Positions 23,296 through 31,316 of a stretch of DNA of 34,054 nucleotides are shown one piece after another. The number at the start of each line of letters is the position of its first letter. Within the stretch, counting starts at the first letter, position 1. The notes beneath the pieces were generated by a model. That model was not told where the DNA came from and made no database searches. It worked only from the letters and a program-made list of their open reading frames with translations. The translations under genes were made by a program, and so were the position numbers. The stretch spans positions 1-34,054 of the forward strand of contig PBBL01000055.1 of the NCBI GenBank assembly GCA_002716585.1, written 5' to 3'. The DNA comes from Myxococcales bacterium. Its GTDB lineage: Bacteria; Myxococcota_A; Bradymonadia; Bradymonadales; GCA-2716585.

Positions 23296-24750
23296 ATGGA
23301 TCCATCCCAACCGCAACATCCCCCTCGTCGCCCGCTCGCTGAGCGCCTCCGCCTCGATCACCTCGCGCCCTCCCCCGCGGAGCTTCACGCGCGCCTCCAG
23401 CGCACCGCCGCCCACACCTGGGAGCGCCTCGCGCGCGACGGCCGCCTCCACCCGAGCGCCGCCGCGCGGCCCACGACGCTCGCCCAGCCGCGCTCGTTCA
23501 CCGAGCTGCTCTGCGCCGCCGTCGCCGTCGAGCGCTCCGAGGGCGCCCCGGCCAACCACGCCCGCGTCGCCGTCCTCGAACAGCTTCACCTGGAGTGGAG
23601 CCCGTCGCTCCGGGTTGAGACGCTCACCACCTCCGCCCTCCCCTCCAGCGCGCTCTTTCACACCCCGCTCCAGCCCGAGCGCCTCCCGCGACTCACGGCG
23701 AGCCTCGATCGCCTGTTCGACCTCCTCACCGAGGCCGGGCTCGACCCCACCGCGGCGATCGGCGCACCCTCGACCGACGCGCTGCTTCGCGCCCGCCCCA
23801 CGCTCGGGCGCCTCTACACCCCCACCTACTTCGGAGGCTGCATGCCCATGCTCTACGCCTCCCCCGCCGACCTCGACGCCTACCGACGTGAGCTTGAGGG
23901 CGGCGGCGACCTCCATCACCTCATCGATCACCGCCTCGCCGCCCCGCTCATCCACGAGTACATGCACATGGCCCGTGAGCGCGACGCCATCCTCCCGCCC
24001 TACCTCGACGAGTGCCTCGCGGGCTACCTCGGCGTCCGCGTCCTACCCGGGTTCGCCTGGCCCTCGCCCGGCCACGACAACGCCCTGTTCGGCTCCCCCT
24101 GGTTCGCCCAGGTCGGGCAGGCGATGGTCCGGGCCTTCGGGCTCAAGGCCGTCCTCCGCGCCCACACCGGCGCCGACCCGTGGGGCGAGTCGCTCCCAGG
24201 TGGGTTCGCCGACGCCGCTGAGCGGATTGGCTGGTCCCAGTACCTCGATGGCCGACAGCCCCACCTGCTCGCGGGCAACACCCAGCCCGAGCCCTGGCTC
24301 AAGGCCACCTTCCTCGCCGCAGCAGGCCACGACCTCGCCGACGCCTCGCTCGACTCGCTCGCCCGCGTCTCCATGTGCGACATCCCTCCCCCCGAGCCCG
24401 ACCCCATGGACGACGAGATACTCGCCGACGCGCTCCGCACCATGTGCCTGCGCCACCACACCGACGGCTCCGCGCACCGGATCCGGCTCGCCGCCCCCTC
24501 CTACCCCATCGCCATCGACCTGCGCTCGTGCCGCGTTGGCCTGGAGGGCGCCCCCCAGGGCCCCTACGCGACGCCCACCTACCTCTTCCCGCCGACGCTC
24601 GCCGCCGCGCTCCGCGCCCAGGGGCTGGAGCGACTCCGCGTCGAGCTTCACGACCTCGCGGCGCTCCCTGAGGTCCAACACGTCATTCAAGAAGGTCGCC
24701 CGGCCTCCTCCGACCACTTCACGCTGACCCTTCACCCCGACGCGCCTTGA
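23296..24750 (+). CDS. putative zinc metallopeptidase, HExxH type
   Basis: 484 residues; no family recognised. The clear motif is LIHEYMHMARERD (His220-Glu221, His224), an intact HExxH with hydrophobic lead-in. YLDECLAGYLG follows, with Glu239 15 residues after the second His, a possible third zinc ligand in gluzincin style. No signal peptide or membrane helix is seen, so it appears cytosolic. The first ~130 residues are helical and Arg/Leu/Ala-rich; the last ~80 look beta-rich. ATG 23296 has no evident ribosome site (GAGGG is 20 bases away), so it may be leaderless or begin elsewhere. It diverges from the PhaR-like gene across 73 bases. Substrate unknown; the peptidase call rests on one motif. 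Confidence 0.62.
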   Translation: MDPSQPQHPPRRPLAERLRLDHLAPSPAELHARLQRTAAHTWERLARDGRLHPSAAARPTTLAQPRSFTELLCAAVAVERSEGAPANHARVAVLEQLHLEWSPSLRVETLTTSALPSSALFHTPLQPERLPRLTASLDRLFDLLTEAGLDPTAAIGAPSTDALLRARPTLGRLYTPTYFGGCMPMLYASPADLDAYRRELEGGGDLHHLIDHRLAAPLIHEYMHMARERDAILPPYLDECLAGYLGVRVLPGFAWPSPGHDNALFGSPWFAQVGQAMVRAFGLKAVLRAHTGADPWGESLPGGFADAAERIGWSQYLDGRQPHLLAGNTQPEPWLKATFLAAAGHDLADASLDSLARVSMCDIPPPEPDPMDDEILADALRTMCLRHHTDGSAHRIRLAAPSYPIAIDLRSCRVGLEGAPQGPYATPTYLFPPTLAAALRAQGLERLRVELHDLAALPEVQHVIQEGRPASSDHFTLTLHPDAP

Positions 24751-24991
24751 GCTGAGCAGCGCCCAAGGCGCTCGGACGTGGTCGCGGGTTGACGCGCGTA
24801 CGCCGTTGCCGTACTTCTGAAGTGGACCCCGCACCCAGCGCTCAGCCTGGCACACCGTGACCACGCGCCAGGCGGGCGCAACGACGTCGCGCGGTGTGTC
24901 TGCGTTGTCGGGGCGTCACCCGGCAGCGGTCTAGCCAGGAACCTCGCAGCGCCTCGGCGCGCTGGCTCTACCCGACTCCGAAGGAGCAACC
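24751..24991. other. intergenic region before the ferredoxin gene
   Basis: A small hairpin (AGCGCC-CAA-GGCGCT, 24758-24772) lies just after the metallopeptidase stop, too weak to call a terminator. A possible promoter is at 24789-24817. The remainder shows no gene. Confidence 0.4.
24789..24817 (+). promoter_or_regulatory. possible promoter of the ferredoxin gene
   Basis: TTGACG (24789-24794), exactly 17 bases, TACTTC (24812-24817). The -35 is good but the -10 is weak. It would give a leader of about 165 bases. Confidence 0.35.
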
Positions 24992-25210
24992 ATGGCCTAC
25001 AAAATCTGGGTTGATCGTGAGGCGTGCATCGGCGCCGGTACCTGTGTCGATATCGCCCCGAACGTCTTCGCGCTGGACGACGAGGACATCTGCGTCGTCC
25101 TCGATCCGACCGGGGACTCCGACCAGGACATCCTCGTCGCCTCCCAGGACTGCCCGATGCAGTGCATCTACCTGTTCAACCCCAACACCGACGAGCAGGT
25201 CTATCCCTGA
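24992..25210 (+). CDS. small single-cluster ferredoxin ([3Fe-4S]-type pattern)
   Basis: 72 residues. Cluster ligands: ACIGAGTC gives Cys12 and Cys18, and DCPMQC gives Cys54 before Pro55. The middle Cys of the usual CxxCxxC is Ala15, a pattern typical of [3Fe-4S] ferredoxins that serve cytochromes P450 in actinobacteria and others. Cys34 and Cys58 are extra and probably not ligands. Acidic surfaces fit electron transfer. ATG 24992 has a perfect AAGGAG five bases upstream. No P450 or reductase is in the window, so the partner is unknown. Its stop codon overlaps the CTG that appears to start the next gene. Confidence 0.93.
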   Translation: MAYKIWVDREACIGAGTCVDIAPNVFALDDEDICVVLDPTGDSDQDILVASQDCPMQCIYLFNPNTDEQVYP

Positions 25211-25479
25211 CCGAGCCGCACGACGACCACACCTGGCTCGCGTCCCTCCTCGATGAGCCGACCCTCGACGCCATCTGGCCACACATCGACGTGGCCGAGG
25301 CGGAGCGCCTCGTCCGCGTCTACGGCTACCCCAAGGACAACGCCTTCCCTCCCCCGCTGCGTGAGCGCCTGGCGGAGCCTCGCTTCACCCAGGCGCTCCG
25401 CCACAGCATCGCCGATGAGGAGGACGCCAGCCACCTCCTCACCGCCCTCCAGCGCCTCCTGGACGCTGTCCACGGGTGA
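25207..25479 (+). CDS. small unknown protein coupled to the ferredoxin, likely CTG start
   Basis: 90 residues; not recognised. Composition is protein-like and helical (WLASLLDEPTLDAIWPHID, AERLVRVYGYPKDNAF, LLTALQRLLDAVHG), and nearly every codon ends in G or C like the neighbouring genes, which supports coding. No ATG or TTG opens this frame nearby. The most likely start is CTG 25207, which overlaps the ferredoxin stop as CTGA, with GAGCAGG ending seven bases before. A GTG at about 25162 inside the ferredoxin gene is an alternative. Coupling suggests a partner of the ferredoxin. It converges on the SDR gene with a 12-base gap. Confidence 0.62.
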   Translation: MTEPHDDHTWLASLLDEPTLDAIWPHIDVAEAERLVRVYGYPKDNAFPPPLRERLAEPRFTQALRHSIADEEDASHLLTALQRLLDAVHG

Positions 25480-25491
25480 GCCGCCACCCCG

Positions 25492-26478
25492 TCAACTCGC
25501 CTCCGGGTGCTCCCTGAACCACTCCAACGTGTCCTGGATGGTCTGGCGCAGCGGCGTCCGCGGCAGATCCAGCTCGTCCCGCGCCCGGGATGAGTCGTAG
25601 TAGCTCTCCACCCCGACGTAGCGCGCCAGGACGCGCGACACCGTCGGCTCTCGCCCCGTCACCCCGCCCCACAGATCCCCGAGTGCGCCCGCGGCGAGCG
25701 CCACAGGGCGCGGCACCCTCACCCGGGGCCTCGGCCGCCCGGCGACCTCGGCGATCAACGCGAACAGCTCCTCGTAGGTCACGTTGTGACCACCCAGGAT
25801 GTAGCGCCGCCCCGCCTTCCCCCGCTCCATCGCCCGGATCATCCCGACGCACACGTCGCGCACGTCCACCACGTTCAGGCCACCGCTCGGGAACCCGGTC
25901 GCGCGCCGCGTCGCCACCTCCAGCACCAGCCGCCCCGAGATCAGCTCGTGATCCCCTGGCCCGAGCATGTAGGTCGGGTTGACGATGACCACCTCCCCGC
26001 CCGAGTTGGCGTAGTCGCGCGCGATCAGCTCCCCCTGGTGGCGCGTCGCTGTGTAGGCCGCCACGTCGGGCGACGCCGCCCAGGCCTGACCCTCGTTCGC
26101 AGGCGTCCCATCGGCGGTCACGCCGATCGCCTCCACCGAGCTGGCGTAGACCATCCGCGGCGCACCCGTCTCCATCATGGCGCGGCACAGGTTGCGCGTC
26201 CCCGTCACGTTGATCTGGTGCAGCGCCGACTCCATACGCGCCCACGCGCTCACCCGGGCGTCGCAGTGGTAGACCTCCTCGATCCCCTCCATCGCCTTCA
26301 TCAGCTCACGCGCCTGCGCCACGTCGGCCACGACGCGCTCCACCTCCACCCCATCCAGCGACGGGCTCACCCCCTCACGGGTCAGCGCGCGGACCTCACA
26401 GCCCGCCTCGACCAGCATCCGGGTCAGGCACCCCCCGAGGAAGCCCGACGCGCCTGTCACCAGCACCCTACCCACCAT
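25492..26478 (-). CDS. NAD(P)-dependent extended SDR (epimerase/dehydratase-like)
   Basis: 328 residues. The Rossmann motif is VTGASGFLGG (about 7-16). YASSVEAIG (about 111-119) supplies the active-site Ser. IVNPTYMLGPGD and YILGGHNVTYEEL are family features, nearest by eye to the HpnA-like (hopanoid-associated) epimerases. The catalytic YxxxK is here YTATR (Tyr142, Arg146): Lys is replaced by Arg, which should weaken NAD binding and the proton relay. ATG 26478 has GGAGG three bases upstream and lies inside the end of the preceding gene (stop 26468), so the two overlap by 11 bases and are coupled. Substrate unknown; activity uncertain. Confidence 0.85.
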   Translation of the reverse strand: MVGRVLVTGASGFLGGCLTRMLVEAGCEVRALTREGVSPSLDGVEVERVVADVAQARELMKAMEGIEEVYHCDARVSAWARMESALHQINVTGTRNLCRAMMETGAPRMVYASSVEAIGVTADGTPANEGQAWAASPDVAAYTATRHQGELIARDYANSGGEVVIVNPTYMLGPGDHELISGRLVLEVATRRATGFPSGGLNVVDVRDVCVGMIRAMERGKAGRRYILGGHNVTYEELFALIAEVAGRPRPRVRVPRPVALAAGALGDLWGGVTGREPTVSRVLARYVGVESYYDSSRARDELDLPRTPLRQTIQDTLEWFREHPEAS

Positions 26479-28219
26479 CAGCCTCCCGGCGCCTGCGCGC
26501 CACATGGACCAGCGCCCACAGCACGACCCACCACCCGCCCGAGGGCGACGGGGCGGTCACGCCGCAGCCCGCGCAGCCGTCGCCCGACCCGCTGGGGCGC
26601 GTCGCGCAGGCGCCTCCGCCGTCGCAGGCGTCTCCTGCGCCGTCGCCATCTTCATCCCGCTGCGCAGGGTTGTCGCTCTCAGGGCAGTTGTCCACATCGT
26701 CCAGCACCCCATCCCCATCCCGGTCGGGGAAGCTCGCCGCGGTCCTCCCCTCCAGCCCCCTCAGCACCAGGGTCGCCCCCTCGGGCAGCTCCACGGTCAG
26801 CTCCAACGCCCCCACCTCCCCGGTCGCCACGACCTCCGCCGTGTAGGTGTGCTCACGGCCATCGGTCGCGAGCGAAAGCGCCGCCTCCCCCAGCGTCGCG
26901 CCCGCCGCGTCCAGCCACCGCAGCGTCGCCGAGATCGCGCATGACCCCTCCGCGCCGTCCACCGCAGCCACCACGCGCCAATACCGCACCCGCCCCAACG
27001 CGGCGCAGAGGCCACCACGGCGCAGCGTGACCGCCCGCCCGTCGCTGGCCTGGAGCGCCAGGTGGCCCACCTCCACCCCAGCCTCCGCGCTCCCGCCCTC
27101 CACCTCCCACCCCTCCGCGGAGGTCACAAACCCCCACCGAGGCAGATCGTCGCAGCCCGACAGCGTCGTGACCACCCGTCCACGCTCCTCCGCCTTGTCG
27201 TAGAACACATGCCCCCAGCGCCGCCGATAGCGCTCCAGCTTCTCCAGCGCCTCCTCGCGCTCCCCGCCGGGCTCGCCCACCAACACAAACGCCTGCCTCC
27301 AGCGCTTGACGCTCTCCCGCGCCGACGGCCTCCGCGGGCCGTGGGCGTCTTCGATCATGGTGACCGTCACCTCCTGGCGGCGCCCGCGCACGACGACCCC
27401 CTCACGGGGCGTGGACATCGGCCCGACGCCCGCCTCCGAGGGGGTCACCACCTCGGGCTGTTCGATGATGAAGAAGGGCTCGACGACCTGCTCAGGCAAG
27501 CGGAGACCCATGAGGTACTGATCGAGGTGGCTGAAGTGCCCCCCCGGCGCCTCGGACGTGAACACCCCGGCGGGATCCTCGCGCCAGCGGTTCCCTTCCA
27601 GATCGCTGCCGCCGCTGTGGGCGAAAAAGCTCCAGTGCGCCTGGCTTCGCCCCAGGAGGTCGCTCCTCAGCTCACCGTCGAGCAGGTAGTTCACAAACGC
27701 GCCGTATTGATGCAGCGTCTCCTGAGACAGCACGTCCAGGACCGAGAACCCGTTGCTGTAGGTCGGAGCTTCGGGGTCGGCGGGCATCGCGGTGAGAGCG
27801 CCCATGATGACGATCCCCTTGAGGCGACCCGCCGAACCGTACTCCTCCGTCATGTCGAAGGTCTCGGAGAAGCGCCCGTTCAAGTCGAGGTTCAAGCCGG
27901 TGACCTCAGAAGACACAGGCACGTAGAGCCCGGCGGCCCCCACGCCCGAGATCGTGATCGGGAAGTCGGTCCAGAGGATCAGGAGGTCGAACTGATCCGG
28001 GTGCCGCTCGTAGAAGGCGCGGGCCACCGCCCGGTCGCTCAGATCCACGCGCCCCAGCCCGAGATCCACGAGCAGCTCCTCGGTCGCGTCGAGCTGAGCG
28101 ACGCGCGCCGATGAGGGCTCCTGCGCGTGCGCGACGCTCGCCGCGGCGGACATGAGCAGCGCCCCCACCGGGAGCAGCCCTCGTCGCCGGTTCCAGCCTT
28201 GTCTCTGCTCCTCAAGCAC
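26468..28219 (-). CDS. exported protein with TSP3 repeat and MYXO-CTERM-like tail
   Basis: 583 residues. An n-region with RRR, a hydrophobic core and AHA|Q gives a signal peptide cut near 32. The next ~220 residues resemble secreted metallopeptidase-like proteins of myxobacteria: QETLHQYGAF (166-175) stands where HExxH might be, and FSHLDQYLMGLRLPEQV (about 229-245) follows. The first His is replaced by Gln, so peptidase activity is doubtful. A later beta-rich segment (about 370-490) may be a jelly-roll. DRDGDGVLDDVDNC and DEDGDGAGDACD (about 497-528) form a thrombospondin type 3 calcium repeat. The end, GCAGCGV..., hydrophobic stretch, RRRREADGG, fits MYXO-CTERM sorting to the cell surface. 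Start: GTG 28219, GGAGG six bases upstream. Confidence 0.78.
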   Translation of the reverse strand: MLEEQRQGWNRRRGLLPVGALLMSAAASVAHAQEPSSARVAQLDATEELLVDLGLGRVDLSDRAVARAFYERHPDQFDLLILWTDFPITISGVGAAGLYVPVSSEVTGLNLDLNGRFSETFDMTEEYGSAGRLKGIVIMGALTAMPADPEAPTYSNGFSVLDVLSQETLHQYGAFVNYLLDGELRSDLLGRSQAHWSFFAHSGGSDLEGNRWREDPAGVFTSEAPGGHFSHLDQYLMGLRLPEQVVEPFFIIEQPEVVTPSEAGVGPMSTPREGVVVRGRRQEVTVTMIEDAHGPRRPSARESVKRWRQAFVLVGEPGGEREEALEKLERYRRRWGHVFYDKAEERGRVVTTLSGCDDLPRWGFVTSAEGWEVEGGSAEAGVEVGHLALQASDGRAVTLRRGGLCAALGRVRYWRVVAAVDGAEGSCAISATLRWLDAAGATLGEAALSLATDGREHTYTAEVVATGEVGALELTVELPEGATLVLRGLEGRTAASFPDRDGDGVLDDVDNCPESDNPAQRDEDGDGAGDACDGGGACATRPSGSGDGCAGCGVTAPSPSGGWWVVLWALVHVARRRREADGG

Positions 28220-28240
28220 GGGCAACCTCCACGCCCGGGG

Positions 28241-28269
28241 ATTATAGTGGGTGGGGTCGAGCGCTCCAA
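28241..28269 (-). promoter_or_regulatory. sigma-70 promoter of the MYXO-CTERM gene
   Basis: Minus strand TTGGAG (28269-28264), 17 bases, TATAAT (28246-28241). The -10 is a perfect consensus. Transcription starts near 28234, so the leader is short, about 15 bases, and includes GGAGG at 28226-28230. Confidence 0.7.
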
Positions 28270-28283
28270 CACAGCGCCCAGGC

Positions 28284-28314
28284 TTGACTCTCCGACCCCT
28301 TCGGGCGCTATCCT
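28284..28314 (+). promoter_or_regulatory. putative promoter of the two-component system
   Basis: TTGACT (28284-28289), 19 bases, TATCCT (28309-28314). The spacing is a little long. It is divergent from the MYXO-CTERM promoter, only 15 bases apart, so one regulator could control both directions. Confidence 0.45.
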
Positions 28315-28364
28315 ATGGATCACGCGGCGACAGCCCGATCCACAACGCCCCGCGCGGGCAACAC

Positions 28365-29066
28365 ATGGCCCTCACCATGAACGCGATCCTGATCGTTGAT
28401 GACGACTCCGACATCCGCAGCATCATCAGCTACGCGCTCTCCAACGCCGGCTTCTCCACGCTGGAGGCGTCCAACGGCGTCGAAGGGCTGACCGAGGCGC
28501 GGCGCCACCACCCGGACGTCGTCATCCTCGACGTCACCATGCCCGAGATGGACGGCCTGGAGGTCTGCCGCAGGCTCCGGCGCGACTCGGACGTGCCGAT
28601 CATCTTCCTGTCCTCGTGCGACAGCGAGGTGGACCGCATCCTCGGCCTGGAGATGGGCGGCGACGATTACGTCACCAAGCCGTTCAGCCCCCGCGAGCTG
28701 GTCGCCCGCGTCCGCGCCATCATGCGCCGCCTCAAGACGCGGCGCGAGCCCGAGGCGGCTCAGCCCGAGTCCCCCATCACCCGAGGGCGGATCCACCTCG
28801 ACCCGGAGCGCTTCACGGTCCACGTGGGGGACACCGAGCTGACGCTCACGGTGACCGAGTTCGGCATCCTCAAGACCCTCATGGCCCACCCCGGGCGCGT
28901 GTTCAGCCGCGAGTCCCTCATCCAGGGCGCGTACCGCGAGCCGGTGGTCGTCAGCGACCGCACCATCGACAGCCACGTCAACCGCATTCGCCGCAAGTTC
29001 CAGGAGCTGGACTTCAACCCCATCGAGACGGTCCATGGACTCGGCTACAAGCTCGGCGAGACCTGA
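28365..29066 (+). CDS. OmpR/PhoB-family response regulator
   Basis: 233 residues. Receiver domain 1-120: the acidic pocket (Asp11-13), phospho-acceptor Asp56 in ILDVTMPEMDG, the switch Ser in FLSS, and Lys105 in VTKPFSPRELVAR. A linker rich in Glu and Pro leads to a winged-helix DNA-binding domain (about 140-233): LTVTEFGILKTLMAHPGRVFSRESLI, then the recognition helix SDRTIDSHVNRIRRKF and VHGLGYKL. It is a transcription regulator controlled by the kinase downstream, whose ATG lies within its last 32 bases. Start is ATG 28365; ATG 28377 would also leave an intact domain, and the ribosome site is weak for both. Targets unknown; the divergent MYXO-CTERM gene and the membrane operon downstream are nearby candidates. 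Confidence 0.93.
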   Translation: MALTMNAILIVDDDSDIRSIISYALSNAGFSTLEASNGVEGLTEARRHHPDVVILDVTMPEMDGLEVCRRLRRDSDVPIIFLSSCDSEVDRILGLEMGGDDYVTKPFSPRELVARVRAIMRRLKTRREPEAAQPESPITRGRIHLDPERFTVHVGDTELTLTVTEFGILKTLMAHPGRVFSRESLIQGAYREPVVVSDRTIDSHVNRIRRKFQELDFNPIETVHGLGYKLGET

Positions 29067-30642
29067 GCGCCGCAACCGGCGACTGCTGCGGCTGCGCACG
29101 CTCCTGATCGCCGTCAACCTGATCATCCTCGCGACGGTCATCCTCGGCTTCTGGACGGCCCGCTTCTACGAGAGCGAGCTGCTGCGGCAGACCGAGATCG
29201 AGCTTCACCAGCAAGGTGAGCTGGTGCGCGCCACGTTCATGGAGGCGCTCGACGCGTCCGCGCTGAGCGACGCGCGCCTCAGCCACCCGATCACCGACGA
29301 AGACGCCGACGGTGAAGACGACGGGCGCCGCGATGAGCAGCCCAACAAGCGGCTCAACATCCACCGCGCCAGGCTCTACCCACCGAGCCCGCTCCCCGAG
29401 CCCGGCATGCCCGTCGAAGCCCCGATCGCCGAGGCGGGGGACCGCGCTCACCGCATCCTCGGGCGCGCCTGGACCCGTGAGAAGGGCTCGGTGAGCGTCG
29501 TTGAGCGCCGAGGCGTCGTGATCGCCTCCACCAACGCCACGGTCGGCGCCTCCATCGCCAACCGCCGCGAGATCCATGACGCGCTGACCGGCCGCGCCTC
29601 CCGCATCCTGCGCCGCTGTGACATCACCCCTTCCGCGGAGCGCTCCGAGCGCTGCCTCGTGCTGACGCTGCCCATCGTGCACGAGGGGCGCGTCCTCGGC
29701 GCCGTGCTGCTCTCCCAGGCGCCGCTGGGACAGCTGACCGCGCTGGCGCTCCACGCCCGGGTGGTGGTCGTCTGGCTGGTCGTGATCGTCGTCGCCATGA
29801 TCGTCCAGCTCTGGTACACGTCGCAGCTGATCGTCACGCCCATCAATGAGCTGATCGCGCAATCCGAGCGCCTCGCCCGCGGCGAGCGCGAGTCGCTGGA
29901 GGTGCTCGACCGACCGATCACGCTGGAGGTCGAGCGCCTCTCCGAGGCGGTCGTGGCGATGGCCAGAGCGCTCGACGAGCGCGCCGAGTACATCCGCGCC
30001 TTCGCCTCCAACGTCTCACACGAGTTCAAGACGCCGCTCTCCTCGATCCGCGGATCGGTCGAGCTGCTGGAGGATCTCGGGGACACCATGCCGCCCGCCG
30101 ATCGGGAGCGCTTCCTGGGGATGATCGATCGCCACGCGGAGCGCCTCCAGCGCCTCGTCGGGCGGCTCATGGAGCTGGCCCGCGCCGACGTCGAGCGCCC
30201 CGGCTCCATCGCCACCTCACCGGCCCCGACGCTCAAGGCGCTCGCCGAGCGCTTCCGCGCCGAAGGGATGTCGATCGCCCTCGACCTCGACGGCCTCGGC
30301 GACGCCACCACCGCCATGCGGGGGGTGACGCTCGACACGGTCATCGGCAACCTCGTCTCCAACGCCCGTCAACACGTCGGCCCCGAGGTCCAGCTCCAGA
30401 TCCGCGCCCGAATCGAGGGCGACAACGTCCTCATCGAGGTCGAAGACGACGGCCTCGGGATCTCCGAGGCCAACCGGGAGCGGATCTTCACCCCCTTCTT
30501 CACCACCGCGCGCGACCACGGCGGCACCGGCGTCGGGCTCTCCATCGTCGCCGCGCTCGTGCGCGCCCACGACGGCAGCGTCACGCTCCCCGACGGGCTC
30601 CCCACCCGCTTCCAGGTCCGCCTCCCACGCTGGCTGTCATAA
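29035..30642 (+). CDS. membrane sensor histidine kinase
   Basis: 535 residues. TM1 (about 19-41) and TM2 (about 242-262) enclose a ~200-residue periplasmic sensor that looks like a Cache domain (GSVSVVERRGVVIASTNATVGASIANRREI) with a Cys pair (195, 207) that could form a disulfide. HAMP: VTPINELIAQSERLARGE, about 267-315. The dimerisation/phosphotransfer helix has SNVSHEFKTPLSSIRGSVELL with His329. The ATPase has N-box NLVSNARQH, DDGLGIS and GGTGVGLSIV (about 496-505). It phosphorylates the response regulator with which it overlaps by 32 bases. The layout resembles CreC/ChvG-type kinases, but the ligand is unknown. ATG 29035 lies inside the regulator gene, so production is coupled. Confidence 0.93.
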   Translation: MDSATSSARPERRNRRLLRLRTLLIAVNLIILATVILGFWTARFYESELLRQTEIELHQQGELVRATFMEALDASALSDARLSHPITDEDADGEDDGRRDEQPNKRLNIHRARLYPPSPLPEPGMPVEAPIAEAGDRAHRILGRAWTREKGSVSVVERRGVVIASTNATVGASIANRREIHDALTGRASRILRRCDITPSAERSERCLVLTLPIVHEGRVLGAVLLSQAPLGQLTALALHARVVVVWLVVIVVAMIVQLWYTSQLIVTPINELIAQSERLARGERESLEVLDRPITLEVERLSEAVVAMARALDERAEYIRAFASNVSHEFKTPLSSIRGSVELLEDLGDTMPPADRERFLGMIDRHAERLQRLVGRLMELARADVERPGSIATSPAPTLKALAERFRAEGMSIALDLDGLGDATTAMRGVTLDTVIGNLVSNARQHVGPEVQLQIRARIEGDNVLIEVEDDGLGISEANRERIFTPFFTTARDHGGTGVGLSIVAALVRAHDGSVTLPDGLPTRFQVRLPRWLS

Positions 30643-30782
30643 AACCGCCACATCTTTGCGCTTCATTTTCCACATCCCCTCCACAGCGCCACAAAACCGG
30701 CCTGTTACCTACTGTGTGTGACTGCACGGCGCAGCAACCAGCAACCCACCACACGACCCCGTGTGGCCCTCAGGAGGGGAAC

Positions 30783-31316
30783 ATGCACACCACCACCGCA
30801 ACCACCACAGCGACCCAGCCCGCCTGGGCCCGCGACGTCGCCATCGCCGCGGTCGGACCCGCGGCGCTGGGGCTCTGCTCGGGATGGGCGTTTGGAGGGA
30901 CCGCCCCGATCACCATGGCCGCGCTGGTCCCGCTGGCCTTCCTGATCGTGGCGATCGTGACCCTGCCCGGCCTCTACGTCGGCTCAACCCTGCTCGGCGC
31001 CTCGATCGACCTCAAGGCCACGGCCCGCCTGAGCGTCCAGGCAGGCCGGGACCTCGGCGTCATCTTCCTGGGCCTCGCCCCGGCGCTCCTGTTCTTGAGC
31101 GCCACCGCGACCGACCAGCACGAGGCGATCGTCCTCGGCCTCGGCGCCGCGCTCATGGGGGCCGCGGTCGGCATCCGCGCCTTCTACAGCCGCCTGCGCG
31201 AGGTCGAAGGCGGCTACGGGCTGCTCGCCGCCTTCGCCGTCTGGGCGCTGCTCGGCCTCGTCCTCGGCACCGAGATCTACATGGAGATGCTGCGCATCGG
31301 AGGAGGGCTGCCATGA
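30783..31316 (+). CDS. five-TM membrane protein, first gene of a three-gene operon
   Basis: 177 residues with about five hydrophobic helices (about 19-38, 44-67, 91-109, 114-132, 146-168) and short loops. A Thr/Ala-rich start precedes them. The second half lines up by eye with the membrane domain of the next protein: LSVQAGRDLGVIFLGLAPAL with FALILSALALASLVAMSLAP, and AALMGAAVGIRAFYSRLREV with CGLGGAVGYTLFFRGMHRQV. The two are likely paralogues. ATG 30783 has a strong AGGAGG five bases upstream. It ends in ATGA overlap with the next gene. The 140-base gap after the kinase holds no clear promoter. Function unknown. Confidence 0.75.
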   Translation: MHTTTATTTATQPAWARDVAIAAVGPAALGLCSGWAFGGTAPITMAALVPLAFLIVAIVTLPGLYVGSTLLGASIDLKATARLSVQAGRDLGVIFLGLAPALLFLSATATDQHEAIVLGLGAALMGAAVGIRAFYSRLREVEGGYGLLAAFAVWALLGLVLGTEIYMEMLRIGGGLP

